Positions 33,204 to 42,038 of a stretch of DNA of 64,000 nt are shown piece by piece. Location of the stretch: contig JAFAFA010000086.1 of NCBI GenBank assembly GCA_023423695.1, positions 1 to 64,000 of the forward strand, written 5' to 3'. The DNA is from Pseudomonadota bacterium (GTDB lineage: Bacteria > Pseudomonadota > Alphaproteobacteria > Azospirillales > Azospirillaceae). The position numbers were made by a program, and so were the translations under genes. The notes beneath the pieces were generated by a model. The model saw only the letters and a list, made by a program, of their open reading frames with translations, made no database searches and was not told the origin of the DNA. The number at the start of each line of letters is the position of its first letter. The first letter of the stretch is position 1.

Positions 33204-33608
33204 TCAGTTTCCGCAAGGGGCGCAAGGGGTCGGGACGCCACCCCTCAGACGCTGGGGGAGTGCTCCGGTGGGAAGATGGACCGCTTCCGTCCCGCCGTTC
33301 CGCAGTTCGTTGCTGGCGTCGGCGATCAGGTCGAAGGCACGGCGCAGCTGGCCGGCGAAGCGGATGCCTTTGCGGGTCAGGGACAGGCTGCGCCCCGCCC
33401 GCGCCACCAGTTTCACGCCGACCGACAGCTCCAGATTCTGGATGTGGCGCGACACGACCGTGTGGGACACCGCCAACTCATCGGCAACCGCCCGTACGCT
33501 GCCCTGGCAGGCGACGATGTCGAAGGCGCGGAGAGCGAGAAGGGGCGGAAGGCGGCGCGCCATGCGGACCTTGGGGCTGTGGGCGAAACCAGCGGCAGTA
33601 TGAAGCAT
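33204..33608 (-). pseudogene. Truncated LysR-family regulator (HTH part only)
   Basis: The readable 134 residues contain a GcvA-type LysR HTH: RRLPPLLALRAFDIVACQGSVRAVADELAVSHTVVSRHIQNLE, then KLVARAGRSLSLTRKGIRFAGQLRRAFDLI. This is followed by about 30 unrelated residues and a stop four bases before matB. The effector-binding domain of about 200 residues is missing. It sits directly upstream of matB on the same strand, so the fusion of a truncated regulator to the matB leader looks like a deletion. It might still bind DNA, but loss of function is more likely. Confidence 0.75.
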
Positions 33609-33820
33609 TTTCCGGAGCTTCGCACGCGCCCCCTCAATCGGCAGGGATCTCCGCCCGGCTCGCCGGTGATGCTCATCATTCCCGACCATAGGAGAGCGAC
33701 GACATTCCGCGAGGTTACCGTCACGACCGACAGGCCGTCGCCGTAAGAGGTGACAATGCCGCGGCGCGCCACCATGCAGTCCCTTGTCCAAGGCGCGGGT
33801 GAGCCGCTCCTGACGGCGCC

Positions 33821-34792
33821 TCAGCGTGCCATGCGGGGTGTCTGGCCGAAGCGCGCCTTGAACATCCGACAGAAGGAGGACTGGTCCGCGAAGCCCCAGT
33901 GGGCGGCGATGTCGGAGATCGGCAGATGCCCGTTGTGTTGAAGGCTGCGGCGGCACTCGTCGAGCCGCCGGTCGCGCACGTAGCTGGCGAAGCTCAGCCC
34001 GTTGCTGGCAAGCGCTTGGTAGAGATGGCTGCGCGAGATCCGGAGCGCCCGGCAGGTCCCGTCGACGGAGAGGGACGCGTCCGAAAGATTTGTCTCGACG
34101 TAGGCGAGGATCCGTTGCACCGACGCCTTCTGTCCGGACCGCGCCGCGGCCTGCCGGGGCGGCTCGTCGTTGCGGCCGACCGCGCGGGCGATCAGGGCGG
34201 ACAGGTGATCCATCGCCAGATCCTGGAGGCTTTCCATTTCATCCGGGTCGATCGTGTCGAGGGCCTTCATGTATTGGGACACCACCCGCCCGACGCCTTG
34301 GTCGCCGCGCAGCACGGACACCGCCGGCCGCCCGAGCGCGCCGAGGCGCTGGCGCAGGACTTCCTCGGGGATGGTCAGGCAGAAAATGCGGAAACGGGAG
34401 TCGAAGGACACGTTGAAGGGAGAGGCCGTGTCGAGAAGATAGATGTCGCCCGGCCGCACGCGCGCGCTTTCCCCGAACTGCTCGACGGAGATGTTGCCCT
34501 CGACCAGCATGTTCACGAAAAAGCGGATTTCATCCTGCCGATGGATCCCCTGCCGGGTCAGATGAACGGTGTGCGCGTCCGCTTCCAGGGACGAAACGTG
34601 CAGGGATCGCAGGGGCATGGCCTGCATGCGGCCTTCGAACCGCCGCCCGCCCCCCTCCGGCTGAAGCGGGCCGAAGGCGCCGCAGACCGCGTCGAACCAA
34701 TAGGAGAACTGTTCGGTCTCGTCGACCGCCTCGGTGCTCCATTCCTCCCACACTGTTTTCCTCCGTTGCGGCGCTTTGCCGCATTTAGCCAT
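33821..34792 (-). CDS. AraC-family transcriptional regulator
   Basis: This 323-residue protein has an N-terminal AraC-binding-like sensor (TEQFSYWFDAVCGAFGPL, FFVNMLVEGNISVEQFGESARVRPGDIYLLD) and a C-terminal double HTH (about 220-318; YVETNLSDASLSVDGTCRALRISRSHLYQAL and DIAAHWGFADQSSFCRMFKARFGQTP). The sensor domain belongs to the type seen in oxidation-product sensors such as FeaR/EutR-like regulators. It is divergent from the dioxygenase/ligase/importer run at 34948 and probably activates it. The ATG at 34792 is chosen over one 27 bases upstream. Confidence 0.88.
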   Translation of the reverse strand: MAKCGKAPQRRKTVWEEWSTEAVDETEQFSYWFDAVCGAFGPLQPEGGGRRFEGRMQAMPLRSLHVSSLEADAHTVHLTRQGIHRQDEIRFFVNMLVEGNISVEQFGESARVRPGDIYLLDTASPFNVSFDSRFRIFCLTIPEEVLRQRLGALGRPAVSVLRGDQGVGRVVSQYMKALDTIDPDEMESLQDLAMDHLSALIARAVGRNDEPPRQAAARSGQKASVQRILAYVETNLSDASLSVDGTCRALRISRSHLYQALASNGLSFASYVRDRRLDECRRSLQHNGHLPISDIAAHWGFADQSSFCRMFKARFGQTPRMAR

Positions 34793-34852
34793 GCGCCCCT
34801 CCAACTCCGCAACGATCAAAGCGGGATAAGCAAACTGTCCAGCCGTGGATAA

Positions 34853-34882
34853 TTTGCATAGCTTTTGTGGACGCGATGCAAA
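34853..34882. promoter_or_regulatory. Inverted repeat TTTGCAT-N16-ATGCAAA in the AraC/dioxygenase divergent promoter
   Basis: Perfect 7-base arms, TTTGCAT (34853-34859) and ATGCAAA (34876-34882), are centred about midway between the AraC gene start (34792) and the dioxygenase start (34948). AT-richness here contrasts with the GC-rich surroundings. Position and symmetry fit an AraC-family operator for both directions. Confidence 0.5.
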
Positions 34883-34947
34883 GACGCTGTGCAGCTCCGC
34901 ACGCTATCCTTCAGCAAAGACAGAAAGAATCAGCGGGAGAGCAGTGC

Positions 34948-35784
34948 ATGCTGACGAGTCGGCAAATTGCGGAGCATCATGAGCGGATTGCCCAGGACGG
35001 CTACACCATCGTGGAAGCAGCCATCAGTTGCGATGCTCGCCAGGAGCTGATCCAGACTCTTCTGCGCGTGGAGCGGGACCAGGAGATTGGTTTTGCGAAA
35101 ACCAGTTTCGAAGGCACGCGCACCGTCCGCATCTACAACCTGCTCGTCCAGGATCCCGCCTTCTGGCAGGTGCCGCTGAACGAGAACGTGCTGCCGATCA
35201 CCGAACAGGTTCTCGACCGCGAGCTGCTGCTGTCGTCGCTCTCCGCGATCACGCTGGCCCCCGGCCAGGAGGCGCAGCCCATCCACGAAGACACTCAGCA
35301 GATCCCGCTGCCGCGCCCGCACGCGCCGATCGCGCTCAACGCGCTCTGGGCGCTCACCGACTTCACGGAGGAGAACGGGGCCACCCGCATCATCCCCGGC
35401 AGCCATCTCCACGACTCCCCGCCCGCCTACGGCGGCACCTATGACACCGTCCCGGCGGAAATGCCGGCCGGAAGCGTGATGATCTTCGACAGCCAGCTCT
35501 GGCACGCGGGCGGCAGCAACCGGACCGACCAGCGCCGCTTCTCCATGTCCTGCTACTACTGCGCGGGCTGGCTGCGCCAGCAGGAAAACCTGCAGCTCGG
35601 CATCCCGCGGGAGGTCGCGGCGTCGTTCCCGCAGCGCCTTCAGGAGCTATGCGGCTATTCGGTCTACAAGGGCCAGTACGGCCATGTGGACAACCGGGAT
35701 CCGATCACGTTGCTGGGGCGCGCGCCGTCCCGCGGGATGGTGTGGGAGGCATCCGACCGCAAGAAGGCGCAGGGCGCGGCATGA
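34948..35784 (+). CDS. Phytanoyl-CoA dioxygenase (PhyH)-family Fe(II)/2-oxoglutarate oxygenase
   Basis: The 278-residue double-stranded-beta-helix oxygenase has the iron-ligand HxD in PIHEDTQQIP (about residues 112-114) and the distal His in FDSQLWHAGGSNRTDQRR, whose arginine would bind 2-oxoglutarate. The segment FTEENGATRIIPGSHLHDSPP is typical of PhyH proteins. Bacterial PhyH proteins hydroxylate diverse small molecules, not only phytanoyl-CoA. Its stop overlaps the start of the acyl-CoA ligase gene (ATGA), so the two act together, and a second PhyH protein is encoded seven kilobases downstream in the same run. The ATG at 34948 has GGGAGAG upstream. Confidence 0.88.
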   Translation: MLTSRQIAEHHERIAQDGYTIVEAAISCDARQELIQTLLRVERDQEIGFAKTSFEGTRTVRIYNLLVQDPAFWQVPLNENVLPITEQVLDRELLLSSLSAITLAPGQEAQPIHEDTQQIPLPRPHAPIALNALWALTDFTEENGATRIIPGSHLHDSPPAYGGTYDTVPAEMPAGSVMIFDSQLWHAGGSNRTDQRRFSMSCYYCAGWLRQQENLQLGIPREVAASFPQRLQELCGYSVYKGQYGHVDNRDPITLLGRAPSRGMVWEASDRKKAQGAA

Positions 35785-37358
35785 CCGCCGGCATCTGGCT
35801 CCATCCCGGTGAAGTCGACCGGCTTCCGCGGATTCCCGCGTCGGTCGTGCACATGCTGGCCGAAGCGGCGGCCTCCCATCCCGACCGCCCCGCCGTCACG
35901 TTCGGCGGCACGACGCTCAACTACGCGCGTTACCTCCGCGCGGTGGCCGGACTGGCGACGCGCCTGCGCGACCGGGTCGGGGAGGGGAGCCGGATCGCGT
36001 TGGTCATGGCGAATTCGCTCGATATGGCGGTGGCAACCTTCGCCGCCCACGCGGCCGGCACGCAGGTCGTGCCGTTGAACCCCAACTACACCGACCGCGA
36101 GGTCGGCTTCATGCTGGCGGACGCCGAGCCGGACCTCGTCATCCACGACCGCAACACCGCCGCGGACGTGCCGGGGCTCTGCGACCGCCTGGGCATCGCG
36201 TCCGTGCTGGACGCCGGAGCCAGCGGCACCGCGCTGGCGCTGGAGCATGCCGACGGCCCGGACCGGATGCCCTGGCCCCTGCCGGTGCACGAGGCGTTGG
36301 CGACGCTCCAGTACACGGGCGGCACCACCGGACGGCCCAAGGGGGCGAACCTCACCCACCGGCAGCTCGCCGTGAACCTCGCGCAGCGGGAGGCGGTCCT
36401 GCCGACCGAGCGGGGAGGGGAGGTGATGCTGTGCTCCATGCCGCTGTTCCATGTGTCGGCGGTGGCCATGTGCCTGCACCTGTCCTGCTACGCCGCCTCG
36501 CACATCGTCATCCTGCCGCGCTACCGGCCCGATTGGGTGCTGGACGCCATCGGGCGCCACCGCGCGACGCTGATGTCGGCCGGTCCGACCATCTTCCGGG
36601 GCCTTCTGGCGCACGAGGCGCTGGCCTCAAGCGACCTGGGCAGCCTGCGCTGGTGCTATTCCGGCTCCGCTCCGCTGCCGGAGGCGACGCTGCACCAGTG
36701 GACCGCGGCGACCGGCGGCACCATCCTGGAAGGCTACGGCATGACCGAAGCCGGCCCGGTGCTGACCTACAACCCCGTGCACGGCGTGCGGAAGCCCGGC
36801 TCCGTCGGGCCGGCGGTGCCGGGAAGTGTCCTGCAGATCGTCGATGCGGAGGATGGCGACCGCGTGCTCGGCCCCGGCGAGAAGGGTGAGATCCGCGTGC
36901 GCGGTCCGCACGTCATGGCGGGCTACCGCAACCTTCCGGAGGCCACCGCCGCCACCCTGCGCGACGGCTGGGTCTACACCGGCGACGTCGGGCATCTGGA
37001 CGAGGACGGCTATCTGTTCATCACCGACCGCAAGAAGGACACGATCAACGTCGGCGGTTTCAAGGTCTACCCGCGCGAGGTCGACGAGGTCCTGCTGGAG
37101 CATCCGGCGGTGGCCGAGGCGGCGGCCTTCGGGGTCCATGATGCTTACTATGGGCAGATCGTCCACGCCTGCGTCGTCGCCAAGCCGGGGAGCTCCGTCA
37201 GCGAAGCCGAGCTGGTCGCCCACTGCCGCCGGGCGCTCGTCCGCTACAAGGTCCCGCACCGCATCCAACTAACCGACAGCCTGCCGAAAACCGCCGTGGG
37301 CAAGCTCGCCCGCGGCAAGCTCGCCGAAGTCTTCGATCCGCCGCAAACCCGCTCGTAA
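35781..37358 (+). CDS. Acyl-CoA synthetase (ANL superfamily, AMP-forming)
   Basis: The 525-residue ligase has P-loop YTGGTTGRPKGANLTH, MPLFHVSAVAMCL, LEGYGMTEAGPVLTYNP, GDVGHLDEDGYLFITDRKKDTINVGG and C-terminal TAVGKLARGKL. It adenylates a carboxylic acid and transfers it to CoA; the specificity pocket cannot be read. Translational overlap with the PhyH gene upstream suggests that the oxygenase and ligase act on the same molecule. A five-gene importer follows after a 35-base gap. Confidence 0.88.
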   Translation: MTAGIWLHPGEVDRLPRIPASVVHMLAEAAASHPDRPAVTFGGTTLNYARYLRAVAGLATRLRDRVGEGSRIALVMANSLDMAVATFAAHAAGTQVVPLNPNYTDREVGFMLADAEPDLVIHDRNTAADVPGLCDRLGIASVLDAGASGTALALEHADGPDRMPWPLPVHEALATLQYTGGTTGRPKGANLTHRQLAVNLAQREAVLPTERGGEVMLCSMPLFHVSAVAMCLHLSCYAASHIVILPRYRPDWVLDAIGRHRATLMSAGPTIFRGLLAHEALASSDLGSLRWCYSGSAPLPEATLHQWTAATGGTILEGYGMTEAGPVLTYNPVHGVRKPGSVGPAVPGSVLQIVDAEDGDRVLGPGEKGEIRVRGPHVMAGYRNLPEATAATLRDGWVYTGDVGHLDEDGYLFITDRKKDTINVGGFKVYPREVDEVLLEHPAVAEAAAFGVHDAYYGQIVHACVVAKPGSSVSEAELVAHCRRALVRYKVPHRIQLTDSLPKTAVGKLARGKLAEVFDPPQTRS

Positions 37359-37393
37359 CGTCGGGCGCAAAGACTCAACAATGGGAGGGTGAC

Positions 37394-38650
37394 ATGAGCA
37401 ACCGTCGTTCCTGGAAATTCACCGCCGCGCTGGCGGCCATCACCTTAGCCATGCCGGGCGCCGCGCTGGCCGCGGACGCCGTCAAGGTCGGCTACCTGAT
37501 CCCGTTGTCCGGGTCTGCGGCGGCGTCGATCGGGCAGGAGATGAGCCGGGCCACGCATCTGGCGGTCAAGCACATCAACGACGCCGGCGGCATCAAGTCG
37601 ATGGGCGGCGCGCAGCTGCAGCTGGTCGAGGTCGACACCCGCGGCGATCCCAAGGTGGGCATCACCGAGGCGGAGCGCCTGATCACGGTTGAGAAGGTCC
37701 CTGTGCTGGTCGGCGCCTTCCAGAGCAACGTCACCTTCCCGGCCACGGCCGTCGCCGAGAAGTACCAGGTGCCGTGGATCGTCGATCTGGCCGCCAAGGC
37801 GGACATCATGGAGCGCGGCTTCAAGTACGTGTTCCGCCCGACGCAGATCCCGGCCTCCGGCAACGCCGAGAGCGTCGTCGACTTCGTCGCCTGGGCTGGC
37901 GAGAAGTCCGGCAAGAAGCCGAAGACCGCCGCGATCGTGTTCGAGAACACCGACTGGGGCCAGGATCTGGCCCGGACGATGCGCGCCCGCTTCAAGGAGA
38001 AGGGCATCGACGTCGTCTTCGACGAATCCTATCCGCCGAACTCCCCGAACCTCCGCCCCCTCATCGTCAAGCTGAAGGGTGCGAAGGCGGACGTGATCTC
38101 CGTCACCTCCTACACCGGCGACGCCATCCAGCTGCAGAAGCTGATCGCGCAGATGCAGGTCGACTCCATGGCCGTGGTCGGAAGCGCGGCGGGGCACGTG
38201 GACCGGTCCTTCGTTCCGACGGTCGGCGTCAAGGGCACCGACTACACCTTCACCACCGCCGGTTGGGCGGGCTACCAGTCCGCGATCACCACGCCCTTCG
38301 CCAAGCGCTTCTGGGACGACTACGTCGCCGACACGAAGAACGAGCCCACGGAACTGAGCACCTCCGCCTATGCGGTCGCGTGGATCCTGAAGGACGCGCT
38401 GGAGCGGGCCGGCAAGGCCGAACCCGCTGCCATCCGCGACGCGCTGGCCAAGACCCAGATCAAGGATACCGATCTCACGAAGCTCGTCGGCTACGACATC
38501 GGCTTCGACGAGAAGAACCAGAACAACGCCAAGCGCTACGTCGTCCAGCAGATGGTCGACGGCAAGTACTTCACGGTGTGGCCGGAGAACCTCGCGGCCA
38601 AGGAGCCGACCATGACGTGGCCGGTCCCGGCCTGGGGCGAGCGCAAATGA
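37394..38650 (+). CDS. Branched-chain-type ABC transporter substrate-binding protein
   Basis: The 418-residue protein starts with a signal peptide (MSNRRSWKFTAALAAITLAM, cleavage near ALAAD). The mature domain reads VKVGYLIPLSGSAAASIGQEMSRA, GGIKSMGGAQLQLVEVDTRGD and VPVLVGAFQSNVTFPATAVAEKYQVPWIVD, typical of the longer Liv-type proteins associated with urea, amide and aromatic-acid import. It supplies the cargo for the permeases that follow after 55 bases. GGGAGGG lies upstream of the ATG. Confidence 0.92.
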   Translation: MSNRRSWKFTAALAAITLAMPGAALAADAVKVGYLIPLSGSAAASIGQEMSRATHLAVKHINDAGGIKSMGGAQLQLVEVDTRGDPKVGITEAERLITVEKVPVLVGAFQSNVTFPATAVAEKYQVPWIVDLAAKADIMERGFKYVFRPTQIPASGNAESVVDFVAWAGEKSGKKPKTAAIVFENTDWGQDLARTMRARFKEKGIDVVFDESYPPNSPNLRPLIVKLKGAKADVISVTSYTGDAIQLQKLIAQMQVDSMAVVGSAAGHVDRSFVPTVGVKGTDYTFTTAGWAGYQSAITTPFAKRFWDDYVADTKNEPTELSTSAYAVAWILKDALERAGKAEPAAIRDALAKTQIKDTDLTKLVGYDIGFDEKNQNNAKRYVVQQMVDGKYFTVWPENLAAKEPTMTWPVPAWGERK

Positions 38651-38705
38651 GCCGCACCGTGTCGAAACGCGCCATGACGGCCATTCTTGAGGGAGCCGGC
38701 CACCG

Positions 38706-39587
38706 ATGAGCAGCACCATCGTTCAGGCCCTGCTCAACGGGATCGCGAGCGGGGCCGTGTACGGCCTCATCGCCCTCGGCTTGAGCCTGCAGTTCGGCGT
38801 GATGAAGATCATCAACTTCGCGCACGGCTCCTTCATGATGATCGCCATGTATCTGGCGCTCTGGGGGTGCATGCACCTGGGGATGCACCCGCTGGCGGTC
38901 ATTCCGCTGGTGGCGGCGGCGCTGTATGCGGTCGGCTTCGCCACCCAACGCTGGCTGATCGAGCCGATCTACCGCAAGGAAGCGACGCGCGAGCCCATGG
39001 GCGTGCTGATCTTCACCACCGGCCTGTGGATCTTCCTCGACAACCTGTTCCTCGCCATTGCCGGTCCGGACTACCAGACCCCGCCCGGCGAGTGGACCAA
39101 CGAAGTGTGGATGACGGGGGACCTGTTCTTCGCCTATCCGCAGATCGCCGGCTTCGTCGTGGCCTGCCTCGTCACGCTCCTGCTGGTGATGTTCCTGCGC
39201 GGCACGCGCATCGGCCGCATGATCCGCGCCACCGGCCAGGACCGCGAGGCGGCGAGCACGCTGGGCATCGACAGCAGCGCCGTCTACCAGACCTCCTTCG
39301 CGATCGGCCTCGCCGTCCTGGGCGTGGCGGGCGCGCTGCTGCTGGCGCTGGTCCCGGTCGATCCCTTCATCGGCGACCTCTACGGCATCCGCGCCTTCGT
39401 CATCGTGGTGCTGGGCGGCATCGGATCCATCGGCGGCGCCTTCTGGGGCGGCATCCTGATCGGGGTCGTCGAATCCATGGGGTCGCAATTCCTGCCCATC
39501 ACCTATTCGGAAGCGCTGATCTTCGCGATCTTCCTGGGCGTCCTCTATTTCCGGCCGGCCGGCCTCTTCGGCCTGGAGGAGGCGTGA
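38706..39587 (+). CDS. Branched-chain-type ABC permease (LivH-like)
   Basis: The 293-residue permease begins MSSTIVQALLNGIASGAVYGLIALGLSLQFG, the LivH N-terminus. It has MKIINFAHGSFMMIAMYLAL, GTRIGRMIRATGQDREAASTLGID and the ATPase-contact loop GGIGSIGGAFWGG. Its stop overlaps the next gene's ATG by one base (TGATG). Confidence 0.92.
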   Translation: MSSTIVQALLNGIASGAVYGLIALGLSLQFGVMKIINFAHGSFMMIAMYLALWGCMHLGMHPLAVIPLVAAALYAVGFATQRWLIEPIYRKEATREPMGVLIFTTGLWIFLDNLFLAIAGPDYQTPPGEWTNEVWMTGDLFFAYPQIAGFVVACLVTLLLVMFLRGTRIGRMIRATGQDREAASTLGIDSSAVYQTSFAIGLAVLGVAGALLLALVPVDPFIGDLYGIRAFVIVVLGGIGSIGGAFWGGILIGVVESMGSQFLPITYSEALIFAIFLGVLYFRPAGLFGLEEA

Positions 39588-40567
39588 TGCAGCCCCGTCA
39601 CATCCTGACCGCGCTGGGCGGCGTCGCGCTGCTCGCCGTGGTTCCCCTGGTCTTCGACAACCCCTACACGTTGTCGGTCATCATCCTGACGATCTTCTAC
39701 GCCTACCTCGCGCTGTCCTGGAACATCATCGGCGGCATCGCCGGCCAGCTGTCCCTTGGTCACGCGGCCTATTTCGGGATCGGCGCCTACACCTCCACCA
39801 CGCTGTTCCTCTCCTTCGGGCTCAGCCCGTGGATCGGCATGCTGGCGGGGGCGGCGCTGTCGGCCCTGATGGCGGTGGTGATCGGCCTTCCCTGCTTCCG
39901 GCTGCGCGGCGCCTATTTCGCGCTGGCGACGCTGGCGGCGACCGTCATCCTCAAGGTGATCGTCGAGAACTCCCACGAGCTGCTGGGCGGCCCGCGAGGC
40001 CTGGAGGTCCGGCTGATGCACGATGCGCCGCTGTACTTCCAGCACACCCGCAAGGAGTTCTACTACGCGATCGTCGTGGTGATGGCCGCGGTGGCGCTCT
40101 ACGCCAACTTCGCCATCCTGCGCTCCCGCTTCGGCTATTACCTGACGGCCATCCGCAACGACCAGGACGCGGCCCTGGCGCTGGGCGTGGATTCGCGCCG
40201 GTGCAAGCTGACCGCGGCCGTTCTGAGCGCCGTCCTGACGGCCGTCGGCGGCACCTTCTACGCGCAGTACGTCCTGTTCATCAGCCCGGAGAAGGTGTTC
40301 GGCGCGAACCTCAGCGTGCAGATCGCCGTGGTGTGCATCATCGGCGGGCGGGGCACGCTGTGGGGGCCGGTCCTGGGCGCAGCGCTCCTGCTGCCGGCCG
40401 AGGAGGTCGCGCGTGCCGTCACCGGCGGCGCGCCGGGCGCCGCCATGATGCTGTACGGGCTTCTGCTCATGGTCGTGATGCGTTTCGAGCCGAACGGCCT
40501 TGTCGCCATTCTCAAACGGGTCGCGAGCCGCCGGACGGCCGCCCGCGCGCGCGTGGGGGTCGCATGA
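39587..40567 (+). CDS. Branched-chain-type ABC permease (LivM-like)
   Basis: This 326-residue LivM-type permease has LSWNIIGGIAGQLSLGHAAYFGIGAY near residue 45, RLRGAYFALATLAATVILKVI, and the GGRGTLWGPVLGAALLLPAEE loop. Its C-terminal end overlaps the next ATPase gene (ATGA at 40564-40567). The start at 39587 is set by the TGATG overlap and the family N-terminus. Confidence 0.92.
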   Translation: MQPRHILTALGGVALLAVVPLVFDNPYTLSVIILTIFYAYLALSWNIIGGIAGQLSLGHAAYFGIGAYTSTTLFLSFGLSPWIGMLAGAALSALMAVVIGLPCFRLRGAYFALATLAATVILKVIVENSHELLGGPRGLEVRLMHDAPLYFQHTRKEFYYAIVVVMAAVALYANFAILRSRFGYYLTAIRNDQDAALALGVDSRRCKLTAAVLSAVLTAVGGTFYAQYVLFISPEKVFGANLSVQIAVVCIIGGRGTLWGPVLGAALLLPAEEVARAVTGGAPGAAMMLYGLLLMVVMRFEPNGLVAILKRVASRRTAARARVGVA

Positions 40568-41283
40568 GTCTCCTGGAATACAAGCAGATCGCCAAGCATT
40601 TCGGCGGCGTGCGGGCCATCGAGGATGTGTCCTTCTCCGTCGAGGAGGGGGAGATCGTCGGGCTGATCGGGCCGAACGGCGCGGGGAAGACGACGCTGTT
40701 CTCCATGGCTTCCGGCTTCCTGAAGCCGACGCGGGGCGAAATCCGGTTCCGCGACCGCCGCATCGACGGCAACACCCCGCCGGCGGTCTGCCGCATGGGG
40801 CTGGCGCGCACCTTCCAGATCGTGCGCCCCTTCGGCGATATGAGCGTGCTCGACAATGTCATGGTCGGCGCCTTCCTGCACCACCCCGACCGGGCCGCCG
40901 CGCGGCGGGCCGCCTTGGTGGTGCTGGAGCGGGTCGGCATGGCCGACCGGCACGACCAGTCCGCGCGCACGCTGACGCTCGCCGGCCGCAAGCGGCTGGA
41001 GGTCGCCAAGGCGCTCGCCACCCAGCCGAAGCTTCTGCTGCTCGACGAGGTGATGGCGGGGCTGACGCCCGTCGAGACCGCCGGGATGATGGACCTGATC
41101 CGCTCGGTGCGCAGCGACGGCGTCACCGTCCTGCTGGTCGAGCACAACATCCAGGCCACGATGCAGCTGTCCGACCGCATCGTCGTGATCCACCACGGGC
41201 GCAAGATCTGCGACGCGTCGCCGGCCGTGGTGTCCGCCGACCCGGAGGTGATCGCCGCCTATCTCGGCGAGGAAGAGGACTGA
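40564..41283 (+). CDS. Branched-chain-type ABC ATPase (LivG-like)
   Basis: The 239-residue ATPase has Walker A GPNGAGKTT, Walker B LLLLDEVMAGL, and H-loop VLLVEHNIQATM. The signature motif is TLAGRKRLEVAKAL, in which the usual LSGGQ is LAGRK; LivG-like proteins often show such a drift. The second ATPase carries a canonical signature, so the heterodimer would have one degenerate site. The next gene starts four bases after its stop. Confidence 0.9.
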   Translation: MSLLEYKQIAKHFGGVRAIEDVSFSVEEGEIVGLIGPNGAGKTTLFSMASGFLKPTRGEIRFRDRRIDGNTPPAVCRMGLARTFQIVRPFGDMSVLDNVMVGAFLHHPDRAAARRAALVVLERVGMADRHDQSARTLTLAGRKRLEVAKALATQPKLLLLDEVMAGLTPVETAGMMDLIRSVRSDGVTVLLVEHNIQATMQLSDRIVVIHHGRKICDASPAVVSADPEVIAAYLGEEED

Positions 41284-41287
41284 CGCC

Positions 41288-41992
41288 ATGCTCGAAGTGA
41301 ACGACGTCAGCGCCGGCTACGGCGACGTGAAGGTCCTGCACCGTGTGTCGCTGTCCGTCGAGGCCGGCGAGATCGTCAGCATCGTCGGCGCCAACGGTGC
41401 CGGCAAGACGACGCTGATCCGCACGCTGATGGGCACGCTGCCCGCCGCGGGCGGCGAGATCCGCTTCATGGGGGAACGGCTGAACGGCCGTCCCGCCCAC
41501 GCGGTGGCCCGCATGGGGCTGGCCCAGGTGATGGAGGGCCGCCGCCTGTTCCCGCACATGACGGCGGAGGAAAACCTGCTCGTCGGCGGCGACATCCTGC
41601 GCGACCCGGCGCAGACCCGGCGGAACCTGGAGTGGATCTACAGTATGTTTCCCCGCCTGAAGGAGCGGCGCCGGCAGTTCGCCCGCTCCTTCAGCGGCGG
41701 CGAGCAGCAGATGGTGGCGATCAGCCGCGCGCTGATGACCTCGCCGAAGCTGCTTCTTCTCGACGAGCCGTCGATCGGACTGGCGCCCGTCGTGGTGAAG
41801 GACATCTTCTCGCGCTTCCCGGACATCAACGCCCGCGGCGTGACGATCCTGCTGGTCGAGCAGGACGTGCGCCGGTCGCTGCGCATGTCCGCGCGCGGCT
41901 ACGTGATCGAACAGGGACAGGTCGTGCTGCACGGCTCCAGCGCGGAGCTGCTGGCGAACGACGACCTCAAGAAGGCCTATCTCGGCCACTGA
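41288..41992 (+). CDS. Branched-chain-type ABC ATPase (LivF-like)
   Basis: The 234-residue ATPase has Walker A GANGAGKTT, QVMEGRRLFPHMTAEENLLVGG, signature FSGGEQQ, Walker B LLLLDEPSIGL and H-loop ILLVEQDVRR. It completes the five-gene importer begun at 37394 and precedes the second PhyH gene by 46 bases. Confidence 0.92.
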   Translation: MLEVNDVSAGYGDVKVLHRVSLSVEAGEIVSIVGANGAGKTTLIRTLMGTLPAAGGEIRFMGERLNGRPAHAVARMGLAQVMEGRRLFPHMTAEENLLVGGDILRDPAQTRRNLEWIYSMFPRLKERRRQFARSFSGGEQQMVAISRALMTSPKLLLLDEPSIGLAPVVVKDIFSRFPDINARGVTILLVEQDVRRSLRMSARGYVIEQGQVVLHGSSAELLANDDLKKAYLGH

Positions 41993-42038
41993 GTCCGCAA
42001 GACAACCACCCCCAAGAAAGAAAGCCGGAGGAAGAAGC

